DNA from: Gordonia bronchialis DSM 43247
GTDB lineage: Bacteria > Actinomycetota > Actinomycetes > Mycobacteriales > Mycobacteriaceae
DNA length: 64,000 nucleotides
Reading direction: 5' to 3'
NCBI RefSeq assembly: GCF_000024785.1
Contig: NC_013441.1
Span: forward strand, 2,976,001-3,040,000
Shown in pieces: positions 26,491 to 38,662 of the stretch. The notes under the pieces were generated by a model. It had not been told where the DNA came from. It ran no database searches and saw only the letters and a program-made list of their open reading frames with translations. Numbering within the stretch: the stretch's first letter is position 1; each line of letters starts with the position of its first letter. The position numbers and the translations under genes were made by a program.

Positions 26491-27476
26491 AGTCCGACCG
26501 CCTTGTACAGCGCGCCGACCTCGTCACGCCCGAGCACACGCAGGCTACCCGGGCGCTGCTCGCCGAGCGCGACCGAACCGACGTGGGTGCGCACGAGCTC
26601 GACGACCGGGAACCCGACCTCGTCCATCATGCGGCGCACGATCCGATTCCGGCCCTCGTGCAACGTGATTCGCAGCAGCGACTGCCCCTCGTGCACATCG
26701 ACGATGGTCAGCTTGTCCACCGCCACGGGTCCGTCGTCGAGTTCGACGCCGTCGCGCAGCATGCGGCTCAGCGAGCGCGGCACCTCTCCCCGCACGGTGG
26801 CGAGGTAGGTCTTGGGGACCTCATAGGACGGGTGCATGAGGCGATGCGCGAGCTCCCCGTCGTTGGTGAGCAACAGCAACCCCTCGGTGTCGGCGTCGAG
26901 GCGCCCGACGTGGAAGAGTCGCTGGCCGGCCATCACCCGCTCGGCGACGATGTCGCCCACGCAGGGCCGGCCCTGGTCGTCGGCCATGGTCGACTGCCAG
27001 CCCCTGGGTTTGTTGAGCGCGAGGTACTGCCGCGTCTCGTCGATGATGACGCGCGCCCCGTCGACGCGGATGATCGCGGTGTCGGGGTCGATGCGCAGTC
27101 CCTGCTCCGTGACGATCTCACCGTCGATCTCCACTCGACCGGCCGCGATCATCTCCTCGGCCCCGCGGCGTGATGCGACGCCGGCCTGGGCGAGCACCTT
27201 TTGCAGCCGCACACCGTCGGCGACGTAGGTCGCGCCCGAGTCGGCCGGGTCGACCGCGGTCTGATGACGGGCCGGACGGGCGTTGTTCAGGCGTACCCGG
27301 CCGGTTTCGACATCCGGCTTCGATGCGGTGCGGCCGCGGCCGGTGTCCTTGGACTGCCCCTTGCGGTGCGTTTTCTTGGGGGATTGTCGCGCAGCGGGTT
27401 GGTCGGTGCGCTTCTTCTGGGCTTTTCCGGTCCGCTTGCGGGGTCCCGGTGCGCCGTCTCGGCCAGCGGTTGGCAT
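26487..27476 (-). CDS. rluB: 23S rRNA pseudouridine synthase (RluB/RsuA family)
   Basis: 329 aa. The first ~85 residues are a basic, low-complexity tail with many K, R and T. An S4 domain follows ([20 protein letters not shown]). The catalytic motif is [20 protein letters not shown], with the catalytic aspartate in [19 protein letters not shown] and [19 protein letters not shown] complete the fold. It converts a uridine of 23S rRNA to pseudouridine. The long charged N-terminus may add RNA affinity. Corresponds to Rv1711; the gap to scpB is three bases. Confidence 0.93.
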   Translation of the reverse strand: MPTAGRDGAPGPRKRTGKAQKKRTDQPAARQSPKKTHRKGQSKDTGRGRTASKPDVETGRVRLNNARPARHQTAVDPADSGATYVADGVRLQKVLAQAGVASRRGAEEMIAAGRVEIDGEIVTEQGLRIDPDTAIIRVDGARVIIDETRQYLALNKPRGWQSTMADDQGRPCVGDIVAERVMAGQRLFHVGRLDADTEGLLLLTNDGELAHRLMHPSYEVPKTYLATVRGEVPRSLSRMLRDGVELDDGPVAVDKLTIVDVHEGQSLLRITLHEGRNRIVRRMMDEVGFPVVELVRTHVGSVALGEQRPGSLRVLGRDEVGALYKAVGL

Positions 27477-27479
27477 GTC

Positions 27480-28169
27480 TCAGTCCTGGGGGTTGATGGA
27501 TTCTTCCTTCGAGTCTGACGCCTGACGCCCCAGTTTGGCGAATCGCGGATCCGCCAGGAGTTCCTCGTCGAGGTCATCAATGAGGTCGATGTCGGGCAGC
27601 AGCGGCGCCAGATCGGGGAGTTCGTCGAGGGAGGCGAGCCCGAGGCGTTCGAGGAACAGTTCGGTGGTCCCATAGGTGGTCGCGGTGGTCTGCGGGTCCG
27701 TGCCGACCTCGTTGATGAGGCCCCGGGCCACCAGGGTGCGGATCACGCCGTCCACATTCACCCCCCGGATGGCCGACACACGGGCACGCGAGACCGGCTG
27801 GCGGTAGGCGATGACCGCGAGGGTCTCGAGCGCGGCCCGGGTGAGTTTGGAGCGGGCGCCGTCGAGCAGCAGCCGCTCCACGTACGGGGCGTACTCAGCA
27901 CGGGTGTAGAACCGCCAGCCGTCACCGGCGAATCTGAGATCGATCCCGCTGCCCGATGCCGTCAGGTCCGACGACATGCTGTTGAGCATGTCCTGCACGC
28001 GACGCTTGTCCTGGTCGACCGCGGTGGCGAGTTCGTCGGTGGTCGCCGGGGTGTCGACGACGAGCAGAACCGCTTCGAGCGCCGAGCGCAGTGACGCGTC
28101 ATCGAGGGCGATCTCGTCGTTCTCCTCGTCGACCTCCTCGTCGACGCCGTCGTGCTCCAGCTCGCTCAT
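27480..28169 (-). CDS. scpB: Segregation and condensation protein ScpB
   Basis: 229 aa from ATG 28169, with GAGGAG nine bases upstream. Tandem winged helices are visible: LRSALEAVLLVVDTPATTDE, then ALETLAVIAYRQPVSRARVS and IRGVNVDGVIRTLVARGLI, with TTYGTTELFLERLGL typical of the second. The acidic N- and C-termini (DEENDEIALDD, LLPDIDLIDDLDEELL) are usual. ScpB joins ScpA and SMC to organise and segregate the chromosome. Corresponds to Rv1710; scpA ends 13 bases upstream. Confidence 0.94.
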   Translation of the reverse strand: MSELEHDGVDEEVDEENDEIALDDASLRSALEAVLLVVDTPATTDELATAVDQDKRRVQDMLNSMSSDLTASGSGIDLRFAGDGWRFYTRAEYAPYVERLLLDGARSKLTRAALETLAVIAYRQPVSRARVSAIRGVNVDGVIRTLVARGLINEVGTDPQTTATTYGTTELFLERLGLASLDELPDLAPLLPDIDLIDDLDEELLADPRFAKLGRQASDSKEESINPQD

Positions 28170-28182
28170 CGGTGCACACTCC

Positions 28183-29088
28183 TCATCCGTAGTCCTCTGC
28201 CTTGTCGATGTTGACGTCGTCGGCGTCACGGTCTCCGGTCCACGTCACCCGGAGATCGCCGAGCGCCTCCGGCTGATCGAAGGTGATCGCCCGCTGCCGG
28301 TACAGCTCGAGCAGCCCCAGGAAGCTCCCAACCACCTCGAGTCCGTTCGCGCAGTCGGCGACGAGATCGGTGAACGACAACCACTGTCCCGGAACGGCAC
28401 TGAGCAACCCGGCCATCCGTTTCGCCTGCGCCGGTACCGACACCTTGTGGACGTCGTGGAGATGATCGAGGCCGACGGTGGGGACCGGCCGGGGCGTCAG
28501 CGCACTGGCCGCGACTTCGACGAAACCGTGGGCGTCGACGCCGAGCGTGACCTCCGGCAACAGGTCCTCGAACTGCTGCTCCAGCGAGACCGCACGCGGA
28601 TAGCGCTGCAGCGCAGCGGCTTCCAGCTCACCGAACAGCGCGGCCACCTGCTTGTAGGCCCGGTACTGCAGCAGCCGGGCGAACAACAGGTCGCGGGCTT
28701 CGAGTAGCGCGAGGTCTTCGGGATCGTCGACCTCACCGGTGGGCAACAGGCGGGCGGCCTTCAGATCGAGGAGGGTGGCGGCCACCACCAGGAACTCGGT
28801 GGTCTGCTCGAGAGGTAGTTCGGCACCCATCTCCCGGGTGTAGGCGATGAAATCGTCGGTCACCTCGTGCAGGGCGACCTCGGTCACATCGAGGCGGTGC
28901 TGGCTGATCAGGTTGAGCAGCAGATCGAACGGCCCCTCGAAGTTGGGGAGTCGCACCTGGAAGCCGGTCGTGGCCGGGGTCTCGGCTGAGGCGTCGTCGG
29001 CCGCGGTGTACTCGTTCGGGGACGCGACGACGCCGCCCTCGTGTTCACCTGAGGAAGGGACCACATCGCCGGTGTCGGCGGCGTTCAT
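28183..29088 (-). CDS. scpA: Segregation and condensation protein ScpA
   Basis: 301 aa. After ~45 low-complexity residues comes FQVRLPNFEGPFDLLLNLI, the kleisin N-terminal motif. AYTREMGAELPLEQTTEFLV and ATLLDLKAARLLP follow, and the C-terminal winged helix contains GSFLGLLELYRQRAITFDQ. ScpA bridges the two SMC heads. ATG 29088 overlaps the parA stop (ATGA), indicating coupling. Corresponds to Rv1709. Confidence 0.94.
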   Translation of the reverse strand: MNAADTGDVVPSSGEHEGGVVASPNEYTAADDASAETPATTGFQVRLPNFEGPFDLLLNLISQHRLDVTEVALHEVTDDFIAYTREMGAELPLEQTTEFLVVAATLLDLKAARLLPTGEVDDPEDLALLEARDLLFARLLQYRAYKQVAALFGELEAAALQRYPRAVSLEQQFEDLLPEVTLGVDAHGFVEVAASALTPRPVPTVGLDHLHDVHKVSVPAQAKRMAGLLSAVPGQWLSFTDLVADCANGLEVVGSFLGLLELYRQRAITFDQPEALGDLRVTWTGDRDADDVNIDKAEDYG

Positions 29089-30023
29089 GCGCCCTTCGCA
29101 TCGCGCGCGATGACCTCGCGGGCCAGTGCACGGTAGGCGGCGGCACCGGCCGAACGGGGGGCCCAGGAGGTGATCGGCTCCCCCGCCACGCTGGTCTCCG
29201 GGAACCGGACGGTGCGCGAGATGACGGTGTCGAAGACAGCGTCGCCGAAGACCTCCACCACGCGGGCCATCACCTCGCGCGAATGCAGGGTGCGGGCGTC
29301 GAACATGGTCACCAGGATGCCGCCGAGTTGCAGACGCGGGTTGAGGCGGTCGCGCACCTTCTCGATGGTGTCGTTGAGCAGCGCCAGACCACGGAGGCTG
29401 AAGTACTCGCATTCCATCGGGATCAGCACGGTGTCCGAGCAGGCCAGCGCGTTGACCGTCAGCAGGCCCAGTGACGGCTGGCAGTCGATGAGCACGAAGT
29501 CGTAGCGGTCGAGGACGGGGTGCAGGGCGCGGCCGAGGGACTGCTCACGGCCCACCTCGGTGACGAGTTGGATCTCGGCCGCCGACAAATCGATGTTGCT
29601 GGGCAACAGATCCAGGCCGTCGACACGGGTCCGCATCAGGACCTCGTCGGTGTCGGTGTGCGGCGGGACGAGCAGGTTGTACACGGTCTGGTCCAGATCG
29701 TGGTGGGGCACCCCGAGTCCCGCCGACAGCGCGCCCTGCGGATCGAGATCGACCAGCAGCACACGGCGACCGTATTCGGCGAGCGCGGCCCCCAGGTTGA
29801 TCGTCGACGTCGTCTTGCCGACGCCGCCCTTCTGGTTGCAGACGGCCACGACGGTGGCCGGTCCGTGCCGATCGAGCGGTGCGGGTTCGGGGATGTCGCG
29901 GTACGGGCGACCGGTGGGACCGAGTTCGCTCTGCGTGACATGCTCGGTCTCGTCGGCGTCACGTCCGGGCGAGACCTCGATGCGATATTGGTGATCGGGA
30001 CGCGGTGAGCTCGGATTCGTCAC
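29085..30023 (-). CDS. parA: ParA-family ATPase
   Basis: 312 aa. The deviant Walker A is CNQKGGVGKTTSTINLG, Walker A-prime VLLVDLDPQGALSAGLG, and the Walker B region FVLIDCQPSLGLLT. The first ~50 residues are a polar extension. The GTG at 30023 has GGGGAG nine bases upstream. This is the orphan ParA beside scpAB (like Rv1708), not the oriC-linked partition ATPase, since no parB or parS is seen. It probably works in chromosome or protein positioning together with ScpAB; that is inferred from conserved linkage. Confidence 0.9.
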   Translation of the reverse strand: MTNPSSPRPDHQYRIEVSPGRDADETEHVTQSELGPTGRPYRDIPEPAPLDRHGPATVVAVCNQKGGVGKTTSTINLGAALAEYGRRVLLVDLDPQGALSAGLGVPHHDLDQTVYNLLVPPHTDTDEVLMRTRVDGLDLLPSNIDLSAAEIQLVTEVGREQSLGRALHPVLDRYDFVLIDCQPSLGLLTVNALACSDTVLIPMECEYFSLRGLALLNDTIEKVRDRLNPRLQLGGILVTMFDARTLHSREVMARVVEVFGDAVFDTVISRTVRFPETSVAGEPITSWAPRSAGAAAYRALAREVIARDAKGA

Positions 30024-30140
30024 TCCTGGCCAGCTCCCCTCTTCCCTCGATCTCGCCGTGCGGCGTCTGTCAGCCTAGTGGTTGGCACCGGTCAAGCGTC
30101 GGAGCACCGCCGCGACCACGGCACATCGTGTCGCCCGCGC

Positions 30141-31078
30141 TCACCGTGCCCGCGGGTGGGCGGTCGCATAGACCTCGCGCATCGTGTTGACGGTCACCAG
30201 CGTGTACACCTGAGTGGTGGTGACCGAGGCGTGACCAAGCAGTTCCTGCACCACCCGCACGTCCGCGCCGCCGTCGAGCAGATGGGTCGCGAAGCTGTGC
30301 CGCAACGTGTGCGGCGACACCGCCTTGTCCAGTCCGGCCCGTTCGGCCGCACTCACCAGCACCTGCCAGGCACTTTGCCGCGACAGCCGCCCGCCGCGGG
30401 CGTTGAGGAACAGGGCGGGCGCCGACCGGGTCGCCAGCACGGGTCGCCCACGTACGAGGTAGGCGTCGATGGCGTCGGCGGCCGGCCCACCAACCGGGAC
30501 GATACGTTCCTTGCCACCCTTGCCCCGCAGCCGGACGGCGCGGGCGGCGGTGTCGAGATCGTCGACGTCGAGCGAGGTTGCCTCTGAGATCCGTGCGCCG
30601 CAGCTGTAGAGCAACTCCAGGAGCGCGCGGTCGCGCAGTGCTCGCGGATGGTCACCGGTGCTCGACGCCTCGAGGATCGCCAGCACTTCGTCCACCGGCA
30701 GCGACTTGGGCAGCCGGCGCGCCGGGCGCGGCGGACGGACCGCGTGCGCGACGTCGGTCGACACCACCCCCTCGTCCACGGCGAATCCGTGAAACCGCCT
30801 GGTGGCCACCAGGGTTCGCGCTATCGAGCTGTCCGCCAGAGGCCGCGAACCGGTCGCCTCGTCACCGCGCCGCAGGGCCACCAGGAACTCGCGGATATCG
30901 GACTCGGTGACCTCGGCCAGCCCGCTGATCCCGCGGGCGATCAGATAGTTCTGATACCGCTCCAGATCGCGCCGGTACGACGTGACGGTGTTGTGCGCCG
31001 CCCCGCGCTCGACGGTGAGGTGATCGAGGTAGCGCGCCACCGGGGCCGCGATCGGTCCCTCGGGAAACGGATCGGTGA

Positions 31079-31082
<4 letters not shown>
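30141..31082 (-). CDS. xerD: Tyrosine recombinase XerD
   Basis: 313 aa. The N-terminal SAM-like core-binding domain contains [19 protein letters not shown]. The catalytic domain has R in [11 protein letters not shown] in [13 protein letters not shown]-x-x-R in [17 protein letters not shown] in [14 protein letters not shown] and the Tyr nucleophile at its end. XerD with XerC resolves chromosome dimers at dif. The start is a GTG that overlaps the stop of the NUDIX gene (GTGA), so translation is coupled. The 117 bases downstream to parA hold no gene. Corresponds to Rv1701. Confidence 0.95.
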
Positions 31083-33543
<2,461 letters not shown>

Positions 33544-33592
33544 TCACCGTCCGCCACTCCGGACGGACGGTGCCGGCTCCTGTGCCGGGCGG

Positions 33593-34531
33593 CTACTGCT
33601 GCGCCGGGCGGCCGTCGGCGCCGACGGTGATGGCGCTCGCCCCGGCTCCGGTGCCGTAGGCGCCGGTGTGTCCCTTCGACTCCGAGGACAGCACCAGCAC
33701 GGTGGTGATCCGGCCGGTCTGCTGATCGACGTTGTCGACCGTGGAGACCGCGTTGCCCAGAGCCGGGTCGGAACGCACGACGGCGATCGGTGAGCCGCCC
33801 TCGGCCGAGCCACCGCGGCCGACTAGGACACCGCCCTCCCCGCGCGCGGCCATCGCCGCGGCGAAACGTGCGACCACGGATCCCTGGGCGCCCGAGTCCT
33901 TCCCGAAGTCCCCACCGGTCACCAGCACCATGAGATCGGCCGGTGTGATCGCGTTGTCGGCGTAGTCGATGAATCCGCCGTCACGCAGCGTCTGCAGACC
34001 GGTGGCCCGATCGGAGGCGCGGGCGGGCGCACTGCCGTCACGTCGCAGGATCAGACTGCCGAGCAGATCACCGGTACGGCCACCCGAGTCGGTCAGTTCC
34101 GGACGCAGCAGCGTACCCGGCGGAATCGTCTGGTCGACGATGGTGCGCAGCTGCTCGGCCTTCTGGTCGGTGACCAACGTGTCGGTGAGGGCGATCTGAC
34201 CGGCGAAGCGACCGCCCGCACCGGAGATGGACTCCTTCACCGCGGTCACGTCGGCGTCGGCCGCGTTGGGCGCGGTCACCACCACAACCGATTGTCCGCG
34301 AAGCGAATTGGCGATGAGGCGCGGAGCGACCGCCTGATCGAAGCTGTTCGCCGCGTTCAGTTGCTCGTTGAGGTCATCGCGCTGGTTCTCGAGGTCGCCG
34401 ATACGGTCACGACTGGTTCCGGTGACCGAGTTCATCCGGTCACCGACGAACCCGGAGCCGAGGAACAGTCCCAGCGCCAGGGCCAGGAAGACCGCGACCA
34501 GCGAGATGGCGTGTTGGCGAAGTGAGATCAT
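33593..34531 (-). CDS. mctB: MctB/SteB-like envelope protein (copper transporter family)
   Basis: 312 aa. An N-terminal membrane anchor or signal (ISLVAVFLALALGLFLGSGF) is followed by a short coiled coil (RIGDLENQRDDLNEQLNAA) and a secreted alpha/beta domain ending in AGASAITVGADGRPAQQ. The family includes M. tuberculosis MctB (Rv1698), implicated in copper homeostasis, and C. glutamicum SteB, implicated in septal cell-wall hydrolysis control with SteA. The tight link to steA (three bases apart) favours the cell-division role here. No metal motif is evident. Confidence 0.85.
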   Translation of the reverse strand: MISLRQHAISLVAVFLALALGLFLGSGFVGDRMNSVTGTSRDRIGDLENQRDDLNEQLNAANSFDQAVAPRLIANSLRGQSVVVVTAPNAADADVTAVKESISGAGGRFAGQIALTDTLVTDQKAEQLRTIVDQTIPPGTLLRPELTDSGGRTGDLLGSLILRRDGSAPARASDRATGLQTLRDGGFIDYADNAITPADLMVLVTGGDFGKDSGAQGSVVARFAAAMAARGEGGVLVGRGGSAEGGSPIAVVRSDPALGNAVSTVDNVDQQTGRITTVLVLSSESKGHTGAYGTGAGASAITVGADGRPAQQ

Positions 34532-34534
34532 CGA

Positions 34535-35731
34535 CTACCTGTTCCAAACTCCCCGGGCCCACTCGACCAACTGATGCCACTGCGCGACAACCCAATCGGT
34601 GACCTCGGGACCGGCGCTCGAGAGCAGCACCGCGGCGATCACGGCAACCAGAGCGGCGAGCACCACACAGGCGATGGCCGCGCCGGACACCCGACTGCGG
34701 TAGAGCGTCGCCACGGCCTTCGCATCGACGAGTTTGGGACCGACCTTGAGGCGGGTCAGGAAGGTCGACGGATTGCTCTCCCGCCGGGAGCGGTCGAAGA
34801 AGTCGTCGAGTGTCCCGGCATAGCCGACGGTGACGATGAGGTCGGCGCCGTGGTAGTCGGCGAGCAACAGGGCGAGATCGCCGTCCGAGCCGGCCGCCGG
34901 GAACGTGGTGGCACCGATCCCGAGATCCTGGATGCGCTCAAGACCGGGAGCATGTCCGTCGGTGTCGGCCGGAAGCACCACCTGCGCACCGCATTTGAGT
35001 GTCTGGGTCTTCAGCTCGCTCGGATCGCCGACGATCAGGGCCGGCCGGTAGCCGGCCTTCATCAGCGTCTCGGCGCCGACGCCCACCCCGATGAGCACCG
35101 GCGAGTACTCCTTGATGAACGGCTTGAGCGAGCGCAGGTCGGCGACCCGGTCGGGACCATCGGCGACGATGACGACGTGTTTGCCCGCGACATCGACGTC
35201 GATGTCGGGGACGCCGACCCCGTCGATCAGCAGCGGGGACTCGCTGCGGATGAACTCGATCGTGTTGCCGGAGAAGGCCTCCAGGTGATCGACCAGGCCG
35301 GACTTGGCACCGATCATCATGTCGGCGATCTCGTGTTCGTCGAGTTCGGCGCCGCGTGCCAGGCGCCGGTCGCCGACGAAGAGCCGGTCGTGGTGGACCC
35401 TGACCTTGGCGCCGTCCTTGACCCGCTTGAACACCTCCGGCCCGACGTCGTCGAGCAGCACGATGCCGGATGCGACGAGGACCTCCGGACCGAGATTCGG
35501 GTAGCGGCCGCTGATCGAACGCGAGGCGTTGACCACGGCCACGACGTTGGCCTGCACCAAGGCATCCGCGGTCACCCGATCCAGGTCCACCTCGTCGAGG
35601 ATGACGATGTCACCCGGCCCCACCCGGCCGAGGAGCCGCTTGGTGTTCTTGTCGATCCTGGCGATACCGGTGACGCCAGGCAGTTCTTCGGTGTTTCGCG
35701 CGAGCAGTGCAGGCATCTTCATGACGGCCAT
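34535..35731 (-). CDS. steA: Cytokinetic-ring protein SteA
   Basis: 398 aa. The cytoplasmic part contains LPGVTGIARIDKNTKRLLGR, GDIVILDEVDLDRVTADALV and VNASRSISGRYPNLGP. A thiamin-pyrophosphokinase-like region follows (RPALIVGDPSELKT, VLPADTDGHAPGLERIQDLG). One transmembrane helix sits near the C-terminus (AIACVVLAALVAVIAAVLL). SteA partners with the product of the next gene in septation. ATG 35731 (MAVMKMPALL) is chosen, and a second ATG three codons later is possible. Corresponds to Rv1697. Confidence 0.88.
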   Translation of the reverse strand: MAVMKMPALLARNTEELPGVTGIARIDKNTKRLLGRVGPGDIVILDEVDLDRVTADALVQANVVAVVNASRSISGRYPNLGPEVLVASGIVLLDDVGPEVFKRVKDGAKVRVHHDRLFVGDRRLARGAELDEHEIADMMIGAKSGLVDHLEAFSGNTIEFIRSESPLLIDGVGVPDIDVDVAGKHVVIVADGPDRVADLRSLKPFIKEYSPVLIGVGVGAETLMKAGYRPALIVGDPSELKTQTLKCGAQVVLPADTDGHAPGLERIQDLGIGATTFPAAGSDGDLALLLADYHGADLIVTVGYAGTLDDFFDRSRRESNPSTFLTRLKVGPKLVDAKAVATLYRSRVSGAAIACVVLAALVAVIAAVLLSSAGPEVTDWVVAQWHQLVEWARGVWNR

Positions 35732-35823
35732 GATTGACCGCGTAGCGGGCCGCCGCGAGGAGGCGCGCCGTAACAGGGGCAACTTTTGTCACATGAGTAA
35801 CAGCAGTTACGGCGTCGGGGCGG

Positions 35824-37596
35824 TCACTCCTTCGCCCGTTCCGCCGTCTGCAGCAGTTCCTCGGCATGCGCCTTGCCGGTGTCGGACTCACCGAGTCCGG
35901 CGAGCATCCGGGCGAGTTCGGCCACCCGCTCGTCCCGGTCGAGTTCGCGCACGGTGCTGGTGTGTGCGCCCCGCCCGCTGCTCTTGCCGATCACCAGATG
36001 GTTGTCGGCGAAGGCCGCCACCTGCGGAAGATGGGTCACGACGATGACCTGATGGGCCCGCGCGAGTCCGGCCAGTCGTTTGCCGATCTCGACCGCGGCG
36101 CGCCCGCCGACGCCGGCATCGACCTCGTCGAAGACCATCACCGAACCCGATGTCGGTTCTGCCAGAACGACTTCGAGAGCCAACATCACTCGCGAGAGCT
36201 CGCCGCCCGAGGCCGAGGTGGCGATCGGCAGTGGATGGGCGTTCTTGTGCGCGATCAACGCGAACTCGACCCGATCGGCCCCGTCGGCACCCGCGTGGGC
36301 GCGCGTCCCGACGACATCGATGCCGAGCCGGTCGTCGGCGCTCGCCGGTTCCGGCGTGACGGCCACGTCGAGTGCGGCATCTCCCATGGCGAGCCCGCGG
36401 AGTTCCGCGGACACCTTGTTGGCCATCGAGGTGGCCGACTTGGCACGTACTGCGTGCAGCTTGCCGGCGGCGGCCTCGACGTCAGTGCGCGCCGTGGCTG
36501 CGGCGGCCTCGAGTTCCTCGATGGAGCTGCGCGGATCCTCGATCTCGGCGAGTCGAGCCTGCGCCTGCATCCGCCAGGCGATGACACCGTCGATATCGGG
36601 TGCGTACTTGCGGACGAGCGCCTTCAACTCGGCCTGCCGGGTGAGCAGCTTGTCGAGTTCCTCGGCATCGGCGGGGAGGTCGGACAGGAAGGCGGTGAGT
36701 TCCGCGCCGACGTCGGTGATCACGGTCAGCGCCTCACTGACCCGCGGGACCAGGGCGCGCAGCGTCTCGTCGGCGACGGTCTCCAGGATGTCGCGGACCT
36801 GCCCGAGTCCCTCGATGACCGAACGTCCGTCGCCGGCGACCAGATCCTGCGAGGTCGCCGCGGCGGTCCGGATGGACTCCAGATCGGTCAGCCGGCGAAT
36901 GGTGGCGGCGAGTTCCTCGTCCTCGCCGGGTGCCGGGTCGACGGCCGCGATCTCGTCGATTCCGAAGCGGAGCCGATCAGCCTCCTGGGCGATCTCGCGA
37001 TAATTGGCGCGACGGGCGTCGAGTTCGTCGAGGATCTCGATCCACGCGTCTCGGGCACGCCGATAGGCGGTGAGAGCCTTGTCCGCACGTGCCCCGGCGA
37101 AGGCGTCGAGTGCGGCGCGCTGATGTTCTGGCCGCAGCAGTCGGAGTTGGTCGTTCTGGCCGTGGATGGCCAGTACGGCATTCGTGAGTCGGCCCATCAC
37201 ACCCACGGGCACCGACCGGCCACCGAGATGTGCTCGCGAGCGACCGTCGGCGCCCACCGTGCGCACAGCGATGACGGTGTCATCGTCGTCGAGTTCGGCG
37301 CCGGTCGACTCGAGGATCTCGGCCACCACCGAATCCTGTTGTATCCCAGACGTTTGTGTCCCAGCGGCAGCAGAGCCCTGCCCGGGCAAGCGGAAGCGAC
37401 CCTCGACCACCGCCTTCGGGCTGCCGTTGCGAACGCGATTGGCGTCGGCCCGCGCACCGGACAGCAGGTGCAGGCTGGTCACGATCATCGTCTTACCGGC
37501 CCCGGTCTCACCGGTGAGCACGGTGAACCCGGGATGGAACCGGGCCGAGGCGGCCTCGATGACGCCGAGCCCGGAAATGGTCAGTTCTTCGAGCAC
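35824..37596 (-). CDS. recN: DNA repair protein RecN
   Basis: About 590 aa. SMC-like ATPase: Walker A GETGAGKTMIV, IHGQNDQLRLLRPEHQR (the Q-loop of RecN), long coiled coils in the middle, signature SGGELSRVMLALEV and Walker B VMVFDEVDAGVGGRAAVEIG. It holds DNA ends together in double-strand break repair. The GTG at 37596 opens LEELTISGLGVI as in other RecN proteins and follows the nadK stop directly, with GGGGGAGG 11 bases upstream. An ATG at 37620 inside nadK is the alternative. Corresponds to Rv1696. Confidence 0.95.
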   Translation of the reverse strand: MLEELTISGLGVIEAASARFHPGFTVLTGETGAGKTMIVTSLHLLSGARADANRVRNGSPKAVVEGRFRLPGQGSAAAGTQTSGIQQDSVVAEILESTGAELDDDDTVIAVRTVGADGRSRAHLGGRSVPVGVMGRLTNAVLAIHGQNDQLRLLRPEHQRAALDAFAGARADKALTAYRRARDAWIEILDELDARRANYREIAQEADRLRFGIDEIAAVDPAPGEDEELAATIRRLTDLESIRTAAATSQDLVAGDGRSVIEGLGQVRDILETVADETLRALVPRVSEALTVITDVGAELTAFLSDLPADAEELDKLLTRQAELKALVRKYAPDIDGVIAWRMQAQARLAEIEDPRSSIEELEAAAATARTDVEAAAGKLHAVRAKSATSMANKVSAELRGLAMGDAALDVAVTPEPASADDRLGIDVVGTRAHAGADGADRVEFALIAHKNAHPLPIATSASGGELSRVMLALEVVLAEPTSGSVMVFDEVDAGVGGRAAVEIGKRLAGLARAHQVIVVTHLPQVAAFADNHLVIGKSSGRGAHTSTVRELDRDERVAELARMLAGLGESDTGKAHAEELLQTAERAKE

Positions 37597-37598
37597 CC

Positions 37599-38618
37599 CT
37601 ACGTCTGCCTCCCCCGCCATCCGGTGACCGGAAGCGCGAATTTGGTGACGAGCCGATCGGCGAACGGATCCGAGTCGATCCGAACCCACTGCACCGACCG
37701 CTCGCTGCGGACGACCTCGACGCGGGCACCGGCCGGGACGTCGAGTAACCGCCGGCCGTCGCAGAGAGCGATGGCCGATCGGCCGTTCTTGTCGATCTCG
37801 ACCGCGATCCGGGACCGCGGACTGGTCACCATGGGTCGCGCGAAGAGTGCGTGCGCATTGCTCGGGACCACCAGGATCGCCTCCAGATCGGGCCACATCA
37901 CCGGTCCGCCGGCCGAGAACGCGTAGGCGGTGGACCCGGTGGGCGTCGACACCAGCACACCGTCGGCCCCGAACGCCGAGACCGGCCGACCGTCGACCTC
38001 GGTGAACAGTTCGAGCACGCCGCTGTTGGTCCGGTTGAGGATGGCGACCTCGTTGAGCGCCCAGCTGCGTGTCGTCGTGTCGGGATCGGCGGGGTCGGTG
38101 ACCACCACATCGAGCGTCATCCGGGGCTCCACACGATAGTCACCCGAGATCAGCTGGGCCATCACCGCGTCGACGCGATTCGCCTCGGCTTCGGCGAGGA
38201 ATCCGATGCGCCCCAGGTTGATTCCGAGTACCGGGGCGTCGGCGGGATAGGCCAGTTCGGCGGCCCGCAGGAAGGTCCCGTCACCACCGAGGACGATCAC
38301 CACCTCGCATCCCGCAGCCGACGCCGAGTCGGCGGTCGTCACATCCACCGCGGCGCCGATCTCACGCAGGTGATCCGGGTCGACGGGGTGATTCTCGGCG
38401 GTGGGGGTCTTGCCGGGCAGGTGGTCGGGCGGATCGGCGTAGGAGTGGGCGCGCGCACCGTCTTTGGTGTCGTGGTCGACTACCCGCAGTTTGATGCCGG
38501 CTTCGGCGCAGTGTCGTGCGATGGCATCGATCGTCGTCGTGACGATCTCGCGCCCGGTGTGGGCGACCACCAAGAACTCGCGGCCGCCGGTGGGTTCGGC
38601 TACCGACTCGTCGGCCAC
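37599..38618 (-). CDS. nadK: NAD kinase
   Basis: 339 aa. The catalytic motif is VIVLGGDGTFLRAAE, followed by VLGINLGRIGFLAE, ALNEVAILNR, and the NAD-binding STPTGSTAYAFSAGGPV. It phosphorylates NAD to NADP in the cytoplasm. An insert of about 30 residues (GARAHSYADPPDHLPGKT) near the N-terminus is usual for actinobacteria. Corresponds to Rv1695 (ppnK). It is probably co-transcribed with tlyA upstream and recN downstream. Confidence 0.96.
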   Translation of the reverse strand: MADESVAEPTGGREFLVVAHTGREIVTTTIDAIARHCAEAGIKLRVVDHDTKDGARAHSYADPPDHLPGKTPTAENHPVDPDHLREIGAAVDVTTADSASAAGCEVVIVLGGDGTFLRAAELAYPADAPVLGINLGRIGFLAEAEANRVDAVMAQLISGDYRVEPRMTLDVVVTDPADPDTTTRSWALNEVAILNRTNSGVLELFTEVDGRPVSAFGADGVLVSTPTGSTAYAFSAGGPVMWPDLEAILVVPSNAHALFARPMVTSPRSRIAVEIDKNGRSAIALCDGRRLLDVPAGARVEVVRSERSVQWVRIDSDPFADRLVTKFALPVTGWRGRQT

Positions 38619-38662
38619 TCTGGTCCCCTTCTCACTCGGCGGATGCGGCCGCTGGCCGACGA

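Noticed and set aside
35866..37926. 686-codon plus-strand open frame over recN
   Set aside because: It mirrors recN, which has all expected motifs; the antisense product shows no domain pattern.
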